Assembly (NCBI GenBank): GCA_902729315.2
Contig: LR746266.1
Coordinates: 4,474,759 to 4,538,758, forward strand
Direction: 5' to 3'
Source: Spirodela intermedia
Taxonomy: Eukaryota; Streptophyta; Magnoliopsida; Alismatales; Araceae
DNA: 64,000 bases
Shown: one piece after another, positions 33,901 through 46,730 of the stretch
Numbering within the stretch: the first letter of the stretch is position 1
How the letters are laid out: each line of letters begins with the position of its first letter
Notes under the pieces: model-generated
Database searches by the model: none
Seen by the model: only the letters and a program-made list of their open reading frames with translations
Told to the model about the DNA's origin: nothing
Translations under genes and position numbers: made by a program

Positions 33901-36900
33901 TAACAATGGACCTTGATTCCCTTAAATTTTCCATGATAAAACAGAAGTAGAACTACGCTCCACGGTAAATGACATGTATATTCATTTCATAAACATCTTT
34001 CTTCCATTGAAAATTTACTTGTCTCTTGTACGTCAATTTTTCTGCACTGAAATGTCTGAGCACGCAACAATGCCTACCAGGATGGCCTCCATAACTATTT
34101 TCTATCAGAAGGACGATCTGTCGATAATACTGGTCACAAAACAATAAGTCGTTATGTAAGAAGAACTATGATCTTACCTTTGCCGTTTTAGCTCCATTGA
34201 TCGCTAGAGAAGAGATGTAATCAAACAATGGTTCCTGGCATTCGCTGAGATTGCAAGAAAGTGAGGGCCAGTAGTTCATCTGGAGATTGATATTTAGGTG
34301 AGGAGCTGCACTGAAAGATTAAAAAACAACAGTGAGATTTTTGGGCAGATGTCAAATGACAGCTTTTATTTTGAAAAGTAAATGTTGAATCCATTTCCTG
34401 CACTGACTGTCATGTTTAAAGGAATGCAACATCTTGCATTCCGAAGATCAGATGACCATGCAGGTTAAAAATAATATAGAGCATGGAAGAAAATCAAACA
34501 TTAATAATATTTTCTAATCAATAAGTCTGAAACCCGGAGAAGACTTAAACCAATATTAGCGAAGGAATCAGTAAATACAGTATAGCAGGCATGACGTGTT
34601 TAAAGCAGTTGAATAATGGAAAACAATGTGGCCCCAGATGCGAGCAAGTAATTTTCGTTCTTCGGTCCTAATAGTTCCTTTAGAAATGAGCACCACTAGA
34701 GGCGTTTTACTATTTCATCTAATAACCGTTTCAAATTCTCTTCTTAAGATGATTGAGATAAACGGGATGATGATCCAAGAGTTTTTTGTTGTTGCAATAA
34801 GCAGAATTAAAGGTAGCCCAAAAAGTAGAGAAAAGTAAGAAATGGCATTAGCACCAGTCATTTTTCCCCTTCCTCACAAGTCCACACATAAATGGCTATG
34901 ACCGAATGAAAAAACTAGTAATCCGTGTCTGACATGAATGTATTTTCGAAGTCGGTTTTTTTTTCTTCCCACTCCCCCTCCTTTATGTAGTGCGAAAAGT
35001 ATCATCGTAAAAGGAAAACGATTATAACATATATCGAGAATCATACTCCCATGGTGGTTCGAGATCTTTGCTCCATATTCCTTGTAAATTTGCGGCCTGA
35101 GTTCCAGGCCGTGAACAAGATATAAGCAAATAACGACCATATTGAAACAGAAGTTCAACCAAAGAAGGATCTTCATCTGATCTGAAAGATTTCACTCTCT
35201 CAGCAGTGGAAATCAAAGCATCATCAAAAAAACTGGCTGAGGTCATATTGACCGGAGGAAGTCCAATATTCCCATCCAAATGGACATCAAAAGGATTCCT
35301 CTTGGAAAAGGATGATATATTTCCTCTGGATCCACTCTTGGAGCTATTTGGCAATCTCAATGTGACTCGATGAAAGAGTTCCTGATAATCATTCAAGTGA
35401 TTCGCAAATAACTGCGCAAAAGAATTTTTTTTCACAACACTCATGGTACCAATTAATGCAGCAGTCAGATCCTTCCTGGAACTTGATGGATTGGCAAATG
35501 GCCCGTCAAAAGAAGATGATGCCACCAGAAGCAGAACAGCCCAGCTTGAATTTTCAACCCTCAACTTTCTACCGTCTTGAACTTGCACTAGGCCAGAATC
35601 ACCACTAATCTGTAAATCAAGAATTGCAGAAAACTTAATTCCCTTTGGATCAGAAGAGGAATTTCCCTTTGGTGCGATTCTCGTCCAAGGACAACTGCCT
35701 TCTAGGATGATCTGATTCTCACCATTTACACTTGAATGATGATGTAATTTACTGTCCAAAGATACTGTAAAAGACAAAGAGCCCATTTTACTTGCAGAAA
35801 TCTTGGTCACTATCACTTGATGTGGATATGAGGAGAAGGATTCTCTTGTGTAATCTACATCTCCGAGAGCATACTTCACCTTGACCACTGCCGTATCCAG
35901 ATCAAGTTCTCTTTGATAAGCTGTATACGTGCCATGAGACTCATCAAATTCTAACTTGATATCCCCAAGCTGTTGATAAGCCTTCATAAACAAATAAACA
36001 TGATCAGAACAGAAGGCTGCATAGGTATACTTCAGTTAGAAAATTCTCACCACAATTTTCTTGTAAATTTTTTATTCGATCCGTACGTTCAAGAACAATT
36101 CACAAAAACGATTGAAATAATCTACTAGTAAACTCTTAACGGTTGAAAATGAATACTATAAGAATAAAGTTTCCATTTCAGTTCATTATTGTTCTACTCG
36201 TTTCCTTCGCTGCCCCTTAGGAACCCTTGAGCTAGATTCCTGGGTAAAAATCCCGAATGTGATATCATATGCTTTCAAGATGTGCCCCTAACAAGATTTC
36301 ATATTTTTGAAAAATGATTCATTTAGCTCATCATGAAGTCAGCTCAATTAGATCAATGAAATGAAAGAGAATTCTCTGGTAATGTATTTCCATCGACATA
36401 AGCTCGTCTCCCAATTGCACTCATGGCCTGATTTTTGTTTCTTCAGAGCGGAAAACTGTTCGCAATTCAGTCACTTCACATTCCCAATACTGATCTCACA
36501 AAAATGCCACATCCATAATAAACAAAGTTACCGCCACATTAACCAATATCAACATATCATCAAATTCAATTAAATGGACACTGTCATAACACTTCTCCAT
36601 CCAAATCACTGGCATAAATATTTCACCAACAGGCTATTGTACATAATAATAGCGTCGACAGCATTAAACTGTCCCCTTGGCATGGTGTAAACTGTAAAAT
36701 CAATATTTTTACATCGATGTTCCTTCCATTCACTCTACACTTGGTCCCGATCATATATACTCAATATTGCAAAAGAACGTTATGCGTTTGCATCAGGTAC
36801 TTGTTGCTTGATTCCCGCCATTCAAAACACTAGAAAAATAATTAAAATTAAAGAAGTTTTTGTGATATTTATGCGATCACTTATTAAAGAAAAATGTGAT

Positions 36901-38104
36901 ATTTATGCAAATTCTTTGTGATGACAATAAATATAAATCAAACTACGATTCTATTCTGGAGCAACACTAATACATACATCAGGAGAACGGTCTGACAAGC
37001 CATATGCTAGCGATGTGGCTTCTGCATATTTTCCATCGTCAACGAGCTTCCTGACCTTTGATAGGATACCAGGAGCTTCTGGATTTGTGAAGTTGCCGGG
37101 CTTTCCAGTCCAAAGAGTATCATCTGCACGAGATCCCATGAGTTTTATTGGGAAAATATATCTCACGAATCTACCAAAGAAATGATTCAAAAACACCAAA
37201 TTATACTTTAAGAGCACTCTTCATGGTTATCAGAAGACCTGTTGAAATACTAAAAAGATAAATAGGAGAGTCTGGGCCACTAAGAGCGCTTTTAGATATA
37301 AATTGCTACTGATATATTTCTGATCATTTCACATATTATAGGTGTACTGTCGTGCAGTGGAACCGTCCATGGACTCGTCATAAAAACATTATAAGTTATA
37401 ATTCAAATACACTAGCCCACCTGACCAAAGCAAATGAAGTGCGGCAAGCTCTATCTCCTCACTTAAGGTTCACACACTAGGGAGGGCAGCCATTGCTCAA
37501 CTCCTAGATATATCGGTCATAGGACATGAAGGAGGAAGAGATTCAATCCTTATCATGAAAAGTACTATCTAGTGTAACCTGGATCTTAGTTTCGTCGAAA
37601 AAATGTCTAGTATGTTCTCGTGCTTCAATAACCATTAGATTGGTGACCCAATCAAGATCAAGTAGAAGTTGGCCAAGAACCAAAAAAAGCCAAGAAGCAG
37701 GTTGATCTTCTTCACTCCCATAGAGAATCACACAGTACTTTAATGGCAGCAGACGCAACTGGCACGAACACACGCTGAAATTTTCGTGTTATGGAAGCCA
37801 GCAAGTGGATTCCCGATTTTAGAGTGAGGAAGAGGGCCTAAGGCAGCAAAATACGGCGATGACTACGGCACTTACGGTTGAGTTGTATAGTCTCTGTGGG
37901 TACGCTCCCCCACACCATGGCTCCGAGGCTACCGTTGCCGATGGGAGAGGCGTCGGTCCAGTACTTTGCCGGTGCCTCGAACACGACCTTGAGAGGCGGC
38001 CGCTCGTCCGTGAAGCCGGTCCACTCCCCACCGGACGACGCCATAATCTCCGCCTCGGTGGGGCGGCGGACCAGCACCCAATCGTCACACTCCGCCTCAT
38101 CCAT
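30996..38104 (-). CDS. FUC95A: Alpha-L-fucosidase 2, glycoside hydrolase family 95 (AXY8/FUC95A type)
   Basis: Eleven exons (38104-37876, 37123-36978, 35981-35047, 34310-34178, 33587-33429, 32834-32622, 32514-32413, 32318-32183, 31700-31505, 31399-31087, 31022-30996) give 862 residues, near the ~840 of the Arabidopsis enzyme. It removes alpha-1,2-linked fucose from xyloglucan and other apoplastic glycans. Family motifs are unbroken: APAKYWTDASPIGNGSLGAM, DTLWTGKPGNFTNP, YQQLGDIKLEFDESHGTY, TQAANLQGIWSKDLEPPW, APHLNINLQMNYWPSLSCNL (the Asn-x-Asn active-site strand), GWVAHQVSDIW, HHRHLSHLFGLFPGHTI and PPFQIDGNFGFTAGVAEML. No classical signal peptide precedes the domain. The last intron is 64 nt; if unspliced, translation continues to a stop at 30982 with a hydrophobic tail. 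Confidence 0.94.
32577..32597. repeat. (CT)n microsatellite in fucosidase intron 6
   Basis: About ten CT units close to the 3' end of exon 6 on the minus strand. Confidence 0.8.
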
Positions 38105-40760
38105 GATCCCGACCGGCGATAGTGAGGACCGCAGGGCCCGCCGTTCACCGGAACAGAATCGAAGTAGAGCTGATGAACGCGGAGGAGAGGAGATGGAGAC
38201 GGCGGCGGGATTGCCGTCACGTGAACGGACCGATGGCGCTGGCTATGATCACCGTCGGATCCGGTTGCAGAGGCAGCCGGCACGCCCTCCAACCCCGCAG
38301 CAGTCCTCTTTGTCTTTCTCTCGCCGACCGACGATCGGAGACAGGTCGCCTGATCAGCTTCCGGTTTCACGTAGTAGTACGCCAGTTTTCGGAGTCTTTC
38401 GCATATACTTTTCTTTTGGGATAAATTTGCTTAAATAATGTTTCCACAGAGTTTGCATAAAATTTATTTCATAGCTAAGAACCGTGTGGGGCCCGCCAAA
38501 TCCGATTGGCGCCATTTAAAAACGACGGGGGCGTTACATTCGAAGTGTGGTCCCTACAGAGGTATATCGTTTCCGTGGGGTCCACTGTTCACGGATCACG
38601 TTACCGGACCATCGGAAGTAAAAGATTCAGGGGGGAGCCTGTTGGGCCTCCAGTTAATGAGCCGGATCTTTCTGGGCTGGTATCGTACATCTACCCATGG
38701 ATGAGTCAGACACTACGTCACAGGCTCAAGTATTTTAAATAATCAGATTTATGCAATTACGACATTTATTTGATTTTCCGAAATATTTAATGTCGTAATA
38801 TATTCTACGTCAGACTCAGCAGGCGCGCTTCTCGTCTCTTGTTCTGAGCATTGTTCTCTGTTGTCAGGATCGGATGCCGAACCCTACTTGGGGGGGTGTC
38901 CGCATGTAGAGAGGGGAGGAGGAGGAGATGACCGCGGCGGCTTCAGCAAGCATCGCAGCGGCAAAGGCCGTGTGGGACGATATTGCGTCCACTCGCTCAG
39001 GTGCTGCTTCTTTCCCTGTCTCTCTCGGTCTATCTGTTTCTCCCTGCACGCCTTCCTGACGTTCTTTTGGTGTAATGTGTGCGGGGACAGTATCAGACGA
39101 TCACCTGTCGATGTGAGTATGTATTTCTCATTTCACTTTGACGGACTTCTGCCCGCAGTTCTCTGAATAAATTCCAGAAGGAGAAGAAATGCGGGTGAAG
39201 CTCAGAAGCCAAATCGTTCTGTGTTAATCCAGATTGCATTTCCTGTTCGGGAAGAACTTTGAACGCGCAACAAGGATTGTCGACCAAGGCGGCGTAAGGA
39301 AGCTCTGTGGCACGCCCAGTGGCCGCTCGCTTTTCCTGGTTTGTGTCGTTCGCTCGCTTTTCCTGATGATGTTTCTATTTCTGGTCATGTTGTTTATTCC
39401 CTGGGTTTTCTGACCTTTTTTGTCTTTTTTTTTCGAGGAAAGCCAGGTGATTGGAGAATCTAGAAGAAAAGAGGAGTATATATGCGTCCCCGAAAATTGT
39501 TGCACATGTTATTCGTTCTTCTATGACATTGTGAGCAGGGGAGAAGAGCTCTGTGTACGCCCTCTGCGTCTTATTTTTGTGTATTTTTTTAAAGATCTCC
39601 CTTAAAATCCTGATTTACTATTTGCTTCACTTTTGTTCTGCTTCTTCTTTTTGTTTTCTCTGCCCTTAGTGCAAGCACCAGTTAGCGGCTAGGCTTGCAG
39701 AGGCGGCTGGGGCACATTCAGAAGTTACGGTGTCTGATGAACGGTTAGCGCTACTTCTCTCCAGCATCTGACAAGTTCATGCGCTGGAAGAGTGCTTGAT
39801 TTTCCGAAAAGAAGAGGTATCGGTATGCAATCTCCACCATTTGCTTTGCACTTTCCCTCATTCGTTGTCAAGTAAAAGTAACGTCCAAAGTCAAATAGTT
39901 TCCTTTAATTAGTTCCAAAAACATTAATGAAATAAATAGCTAGGATAATAGGGATTCTTCCCTTGGCAACTTTACTCTCTTTTTGCGGGGATCACTTTTT
40001 CTTACTGTGTGCATACTTTATTGAGGCCATATCGTGCTATCTATTATCTCATGAACCGGGAATGCCAAACAATCTGCCCTTCCATCCGGAGGATAGATAG
40101 AGAGGGAGGAAAGAGTTTTCGTTTTTTTTTCATGTCGTCAAATAATTGAGCAATTAAAATAGATGGCTGGTTCCTGATCGAATTGATCAGGTCACGTAGG
40201 AACAAGGTTCGAATATTGGGGTCTATTTGGATGCATCGGCTGCATACACTGCTGCACTTATGCTTTACACATCCAAATAATAGATGGGCATCATATTCTT
40301 TTTACCGCTATTTCATTCTCAATATTTCCATTGATTGTTCCATACATTCTACTGTGAAAACTGTAAAGAACCTTGCAAACAAGTTTCCTTATCTTGATAC
40401 CGAAGATGTGTATTTATCGTCCATGTGTTTCTTCAAATTCGTCATTTATTTTTAATTTTTTTCACATACACCACATTATAATTTGTAGTGTACTGTGTCG
40501 GGTATGCATGTGTACAATGGGGATACACGGGTAAAAATTGCTAGTGTTTTTAGTTACTTTAGGCATAGGTTACTATATTTCTCATGGAAAAGTAGATATT
40601 TCCTGAAAGACATTATTTTCTGGCATCGATGCCTGATAGCAGCAGTTTTTGTGTGATATGGGAGGTATTCATGTGTTACTTTTCTTCATTACCATGTTTC
40701 ACGTGTTCTGTGAACGTGGTCTTTTAGTTGTGAATCTGATTTTGTTTCTATAACTCACAG
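38105..40760. other. Divergent spacer between fucosidase and YqgF gene, with possible leader exons
   Basis: Includes the fucosidase promoter and a plus-strand segment with exon-like pieces. An ATG at 38928 opens MTAAASASIAAAKAVWDDIA and reaches a donor at 39001. A 22-nt piece, 39091-39112, is flanked by CAG and GTGAGT, and another starts at 39159. At 39670-39818 one frame reads KHQLAARLAEAAGAHSEVTV then SDERLALLLSSI, a TGA, and QVHALEECLIFRKEE before GTATCG. I do not recognise the protein and could not join all pieces in phase. They may be 5' UTR exons of the YqgF gene or a separate small or broken gene. Confidence 0.45.
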
Positions 40761-43328
40761 ATGAAGCTTGTCAAACCAATTGATTTATTTAATAATGTCA
40801 TGAAAGCTACATCAAAACAACAACGGCTGCTTGGGTTAGATGTTGGTAATAAATATATTGGGCTCTCTGTTTCAGATACTAACAAAAGAATCGCATCACC
40901 CTTAAGGTATGGAAGCCTGTACTACACCTAAATTTGAGATACGTCCTGCTTGTTTTCCTGTTGCTTAACTGAGAAATGCATTTCAGGTTCTATTTGCATG
41001 TGTGCATCTCTGTCATAAGCTGTTAGAAACATTTATAAATGGCTAAGCTAGTAAAGTAGGCAAGAAGCAATAACTACCTCAGCATCCACTCTTGTTTAGA
41101 AACTTGAGCTTATAAGACGTGGCAACACTTTTGCCTTTGCATAGATGTGAGTACAATTTTGTTTACAAATATCTTTGAAAATGGAAGTTAATGAAATTTG
41201 AGTTTGTCATGTTTGATGCAGATACATGCTTCTCTACACATATAACCACCAAAGTTACGCTTTGGCATCCCAATGGAATCACAACTTTATATTGTTCCAG
41301 GACTTTTAGACTTTTTATGTACGGATCATGGAGTTGGAGATTGTCAGGGGGAAGGAAAAATTATTTTTTGGATCTGGAGAATAAAGTCGCAGAAGTCCAA
41401 GCAAACATAACAAAGTAGTAAATATCAAGAAAAAAAATTCTGGAGCCCAGGATATAAATCATTTTTATACATATCTTGTGGGGGAAAGGAAATGCGATCT
41501 AAAACTTTTCAGTTATGTTGACAATTGGCTCTCTTTGAGGGAGATTTAGTAGTGAATGTTTGTTATGCTCTCAAGGAGAACAAGGGGAGATAATAGAGCT
41601 AACTCCCGATTTTACCTCAGAAAGCTTACGTGGGAATTATTAGAAAAAGTTAAATCATCAATACGTCCTTTTATCTACTTGAATGATATGAAGATTATTC
41701 AATTGGTTTTCTTTGCTCTTTCCAGCGGTTAGTTGGAAACTAGAGATGGCAAATGTCAAAGGAACCAAAAGTTCAACATCGATTAGCATGAAACGTTGAG
41801 GTTTTCGTTTACTTCATTTTTAAAGAACCCAGTTGAGTCTACTATACTATCTCCGGGCTGTATGTACCTTGAACCCTTCAAAAAGAAAATGTATAGTGCT
41901 CCTTGTGGCTTGGAGGCTCAACTCATCGATTGTTTGGAAAGATAGGATCATGTGCATCTCTACCAGTAATTTAGGATGAGGGACCTAGCGAAATTAGAGG
42001 GAGTAAGTTCAAGCTTTCTATTTAAATCTTCAAATAACTCGATTGCTATGATTACTTTTGATCTGTACGGTCTGTCACCTTTTGAATGTTTTTTTCCTGT
42101 TGATTTGTTTCCCATTATGTTTTCTTCATGTGTGAATGGTATTATGAGCCTGATATTGGCGTTGCAGTGTCTTGGTTCGTAAAAAGTCAAATATCGAATT
42201 GATTGCCGGTGATTTTCAGAGATTGGTAATTATTACTCCTTTTTCCTTTTTTTAATTCTCATTCTCTAAATTATATCATGATTCTCATCAGATTTTAGGG
42301 CGTGGCTAACTCTGAATCTAGGCTAGTTGATACCCCTTATCCCAGTTATGATTGTTAAAACCTACGTAGATCTCTCTACTAAGTTGTATGACTATTACCT
42401 TAAAATTATACAGGAATGTCAATATTGGGGAAGAGGCTGATGTGATATCGGGCATAAATTCAGTGACTAATAAAAGCCATATCAGCACACACCATATTGA
42501 CTTGAAATGATTATTAGCCTCCTGGTATCCCATACTGAAAATCCTTGATAGTCATTTCCATTCTGACATAATAGTTTTCTCTTAGGTATCAGAACTTTCT
42601 TTGGCTGGCCTTATTGTTGGATACCCTTTCCGCAAGCAGAGCAAGCTCAGTCTGGAGGTCTGTTGGCTACTTATAAGCATTTGAAATCCATTACTCGTTT
42701 TTATACCTTTTTTTTACCTTATTTTGCAGAATTCACAGCTGCATGTGGAGTATTTCGTGAAGGAACTTGGTGAAACGGGGAAATTGGATGGTCTATGCTA
42801 CACATATTGGGATGAACACTACACATCAAAGGTGATCGATTGAATATAATTCAGGAGAATAACGTCTTTTAGAACCATGTTTCCCATTAATTTTTTTTAT
42901 ATATTTCCAGTGTGTGGAATCTCTATTACACCCTTTAGATTTGCATCCTGTGGAAGCTAAAACGATGATGGATAAGTTTGCTGCTGTGGGGATTTTACAG
43001 GTGACACACTTACTGGGTCGTACTTCATTGTTTTTCCTTCAATAAGGTCGATACTCCTCTGAGTCTCATCTGTTTTCGCCCCAATGTAAAACTGCCCGGC
43101 TGCAGATTCCGCACAAATTATCAATAACTCTCTTTTTTATGTTCATGATCTGCAATCTTTTCCGTGATCATTAATGCATCATCCGAACTTTAATTTCCCC
43201 GGAATGTAATTGGATTATGTGGATGAAGATTCTTACCATATTCAATTTTAATGAATTTTCAGGGCTACCTGGATTCCATGCAAAGAAATCAGAGGTCAAA
43301 GACCGGCAAGGAAGGTGATTCATGCTGA
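40761..43328 (+). CDS. YqgF/RuvX-type RNase H-like nuclease (putative pre-rRNA/Holliday junction nuclease)
   Basis: Six exons (40761-40906, 42168-42225, 42586-42657, 42730-42831, 42911-43000, 43263-43328) join in phase to 177 residues. The fold signature is clear: RLLGLDVGNKYIGLSVSD with the first catalytic Asp (Asp27), SPLSVLVRKK, LAGLIVGYPF and YTYWDEHYTSK with the second acidic pair, then HPVEAKTMMDKFAAVGILQGYLDS. Bacterial YqgF processes pre-16S rRNA ends; the plant gene (Arabidopsis At1g12244 type, starting MKYVKPL) is little studied. The ATG follows directly on a CTCACAG acceptor, so one or more upstream exons carry the 5' UTR. No obvious targeting peptide is visible from this start. 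Confidence 0.92.
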
Positions 43329-43987
43329 CTTAGTTCCAGAAGCTGAGAATTAGTGCTTGACAGATACAACTCTTGGCGGCACTGGTGCCTTTCCTTATAA
43401 GGAGAGGAGAGAATTTGTAACAGAAAATCGATGATATTTATCTATTATAGATCTCTTCCAACATATTCTTTAACATCGCATTCATTTTATATGACCCATA
43501 ACTTCGCCTTGCTGATGTATAAACTAAACAATGATCAGAAGGTTGTGCACAGATTGTTCGGGATGGCAATGCAGGCATCTCCCAATATCAGGTGTGAAGT
43601 TATTTTCAGGGGGGTCCATCATGTTTCTTCCATCCAAATGGCAAACTGGCAGATGCTTGAAGGCTCTCCGCGTGAACAGAATGGCAGCATGAGATGATCT
43701 TCGGCGTGATCAGGTAGCAATTCTCCAAGGGAAAGAACAGAAGGATCAGTACCATATGGGTGGCTCTAATCTTATGTGGAATTTCGTCCTCAGTTTCCTC
43801 CCATTTAAGTTTTCGTGAGGCATCGTAATCTTTTGTGGGCTCCTGTTCAGGTGCCAACCCCATCTGCAATGCGGATGATTTGACAGAGCCTGCGTCGGAT
43901 GGAATCCCTCCTAGCCCCGCCCAACAGTGCGCCCTCATCCCGATCATTTGCCTGCACCTTCTGTTTCTCCAGTGCCCAGTGACTGTT

Positions 43988-44025
<38 letters not shown>

Positions 44026-44877
44026 AGAGGCGCCCAAGGGCTACATTTACGCGCAGATTCGTCGGAGAGTGCTGGAGGAATCAGCTAGCGAGCCCACAGT
44101 GGGGGGCTGTTCGCCCGGCACCTACGCCGGCAGCTCACGCCCAATCGCCTCCGGCGGTGTCGGGAAGAGCGAGCCGCCCGCCGGGGGGGGTCCAAGTCTT
44201 AATGATCATGCCCAGAAGGCAGGACGGCGTGTTAATATCTGAAAGAAATGGGTCCGTGGTCGGCATAAATGGTGCCATTTTGTATGTTGCAGGCCTCGGA
44301 TTTTCGTCACCTCCGTTGCATGGGTGCACGCTGTTCGACGGGCCCCACCTTCCTCCTCCAATGGAGGAGGAAGAAGCGCCGTCCGGCGCACATCCCGGCG
44401 TAGCGAGCCGTCGCTCTTCAGAGCTGAGGTAGCAACAGAGCTCCCGGCGACTTTCGGTCTCCCTGGTCAGGGGACCTCACAGTGGCCGAGAGCTCCCTGT
44501 TCACTGCTGGCTTCCCCGGTTTCATGCACACATATGCATACTGCTACGTAGACACTGTGCGATCTCTACACATATATAGAAAGATTTAATGCCGGAGATC
44601 AGAGGTGGGGATCCCCTGCCTTCTTTCCAGGAAAGGAGAGGAAGAGGAGGAACAAGGAACAAGGTCGCGACGTGACGTTATGGAGCAGCAGTGGCTTCAT
44701 CAACCTTGTATTATTGTCCTCGCAGGGCAGGAGCGACACAGTGGAGATACAAAGAGAACCCGAAGATCGACATGGGAAACAGTGTTTACGTTGTAGAAGG
44801 ATCGACCGGAGGGAACAACATGCGCCTGCGTGTGGGCCAAGTGATAATGGAGTGGGCGAGGATGTTACTGCTCAGAG
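43329..44877. other. Spacer between YqgF gene and zinc-finger gene
   Basis: No gene recognised. Contains a CT run at 43990-44021 and GC-rich frames at 43835-44550 without known similarity. The end of this stretch should hold the zinc-finger promoter. Confidence 0.55.
43990..44021. repeat. (CT)n microsatellite
   Basis: About 15 CT units with one TTTCT interruption. Confidence 0.85.
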
Positions 44878-45468
44878 ATGTCCATCCTCCCATTTATTCC
44901 CCGTCGTCGCCCCTCTTGGGCATCAGTTTCCTACCCCTCGCCGGTGGAGATGGGGCAGAGCCATGGAGGAGGAGAGGGGGAAGACAGTGAACATGGGGAG
45001 GATGGCTCTGGAGAGTGGCTGAGCCTGACCGTGGGCAGGAGCGCCTCGCCGGACGGTGGGGGGCCGCCGGAACCCGCTGCCAAGCGCGGAACCGACAAGA
45101 TGTTCTCCTGCAACTTCTGCGCGAGGAAGTTCTTCAGCTCGCAGGCGCTGGGAGGCCATCAGAACGCCCACAAGAGGGAGAGGGGAGCGGCCCGGAGACC
45201 TCATCAGTCGCAGAGAGTGCCAGTGGGTCTGCCCGTCAAGCCGCCGATCGCGCCGCCCCAGCGGGTCCAGCCTTACTCGCTGGTCCACAAACCGCAGAGG
45301 ACTACAGCCGCCATGGCGGAGAGATCCCGACGTCTTGCTCCGGTATCTGCGACGAGCTGGGGAGCCTTCTCTCTTCAGACGGCGATGGAGTTCGTGTTGC
45401 CGGGTAGCTTTCCGGCTGGTTTCCAGCCTTCCGAGAGAGCCAAACTCGACCTTAGTCTCCGGCTCTGA
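44878..45468 (+). CDS. Single C2H2 (EPF/QALGGH) zinc-finger repressor with EAR motif
   Basis: A 196-residue frame with one plant-type finger: [20 protein letters not shown] then NAHKRER (Cys78, Cys81, His94, His98; QALGGH DNA-contact box). The C-terminus ends LDLSLRL, an LxLxL EAR motif that recruits TOPLESS corepressors. Upstream of the finger is the conserved leader EWLSLTVGR. One finger plus a C-terminal EAR is the layout of the ZFP1/4/5/7, KNUCKLES and SUPERMAN-like groups that regulate trichomes, root hairs or floral meristems; the exact member cannot be fixed. The start is uncertain: the ATG at 44878 is used, but ATG at 44950 ([10 protein letters not shown]) is a reasonable alternative. 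It is intronless, as usual for the group. Confidence 0.87.
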   Translation: MSILPFIPRRRPSWASVSYPSPVEMGQSHGGGEGEDSEHGEDGSGEWLSLTVGRSASPDGGGPPEPAAKRGTDKMFSCNFCARKFFSSQALGGHQNAHKRERGAARRPHQSQRVPVGLPVKPPIAPPQRVQPYSLVHKPQRTTAAMAERSRRLAPVSATSWGAFSLQTAMEFVLPGSFPAGFQPSERAKLDLSLRL

Positions 45469-46730
45469 TGTATCCATGGCATTTTCATTTCATTCAGCTT
45501 TCTCCTTCACCCGCGCCAAATTTTCTTCATCCATCCCCTGAAGCAACAGATAATTCTCTCATCACATTCAGTCGATAACCCTGAAGTACGTCCACTTCAT
45601 GCATTGAACGACTGAAACTCCAGTACGCAAGTCCAAGTTCTTGGATCTCCTCCAACGAACGACTGAATCGAATCCGTCGACGGGTCGGCGATTCTTCCAG
45701 CAAGTTGTAGTCGGTTGGTTCAAGATATCAGCATGATTAAAACCGCCATTATTGATCGTAGACAAGGACAATCATTGAGAATTGCTCCCGCATGCGCGGG
45801 GTCTTGGGCCAGGAAGCATTGCTGTTTGAAGGTCAGGGGTCATCAATGCTGCTCCGTATCCCCACGTAGGGATGGGAGGCCCAGCAATGCATGGTGGAAA
45901 AACACTGTTTTCGACTCATCCGATTGTCTCCCGGTAACGTGAATCCCAGAACAGATTATGATCGAGGGATCTCAGGAACTGAAGATATCTGAAGAAATAT
46001 CAAGAACCGAGGAAACCAGAATGATCTCAGGATTTTTCCGGGAAAAAACCCTTCTAAGAAGCTACTGTCTGACTTTCCATTCTTGGAACACCCCGAAAAA
46101 AATGAACTTTTTAAGCAATAAGCTGTGTAAAAAAAAAATTCTACCCATTTGCCCTCCTCCCGATCGCTGTGTAAAAAGACTCTGACGCCTGACCTACAGT
46201 GCCCACAGAGTTTCCAATATGGATAGTATTAGACAAGCTTAGGCTCCAGCAGGAAACCATCAGCAGTCCCTCGCAGAACTTGGCAAAATGAGGCAATTCT
46301 GTAAGTTGGGTCCTTCTCTTTGTCAGACTAAAGAAACAAAAATGGCATTATACACTGAGATCAAAAGGAGATAAAGATTCATATCCCAGATACAAGATTT
46401 GTTCCCCCCAGGCGCTATGCTGAAGAAGACCACGATGACCTGTAGGAGGGTCAGCAGCCACCGGTTCCCCAGCTGAAGCACTGGGAATGGAGTTCGTCCA
46501 GGATTCTCCATTTCAATTCATCCGGCTCCCGGGACACCCAACCGTAGCCCCTCCCCTTAAGAGTATGAAGATACCGGGAGAGATACACGGAGGGAACTCG
46601 ATCGTCACAAAATTGAACCGAAGCCGCTCGCAGCAGCAATGGATCAGAGAAACTGTAATCTCAGACGGGTTTTCTATGTAAGCAAGTGTAGACAAGAGGT
46701 GTCGCCGTTCTGCGGCTCCAGACCATCTGG
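45469..46730. other. Convergent spacer between zinc-finger gene and cyclin A3
   Basis: Holds both 3' UTRs. Small frames on the minus strand at 46451-46639 match nothing known. A-rich runs near 46131-46140 are present. No gene is called. Confidence 0.55.
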
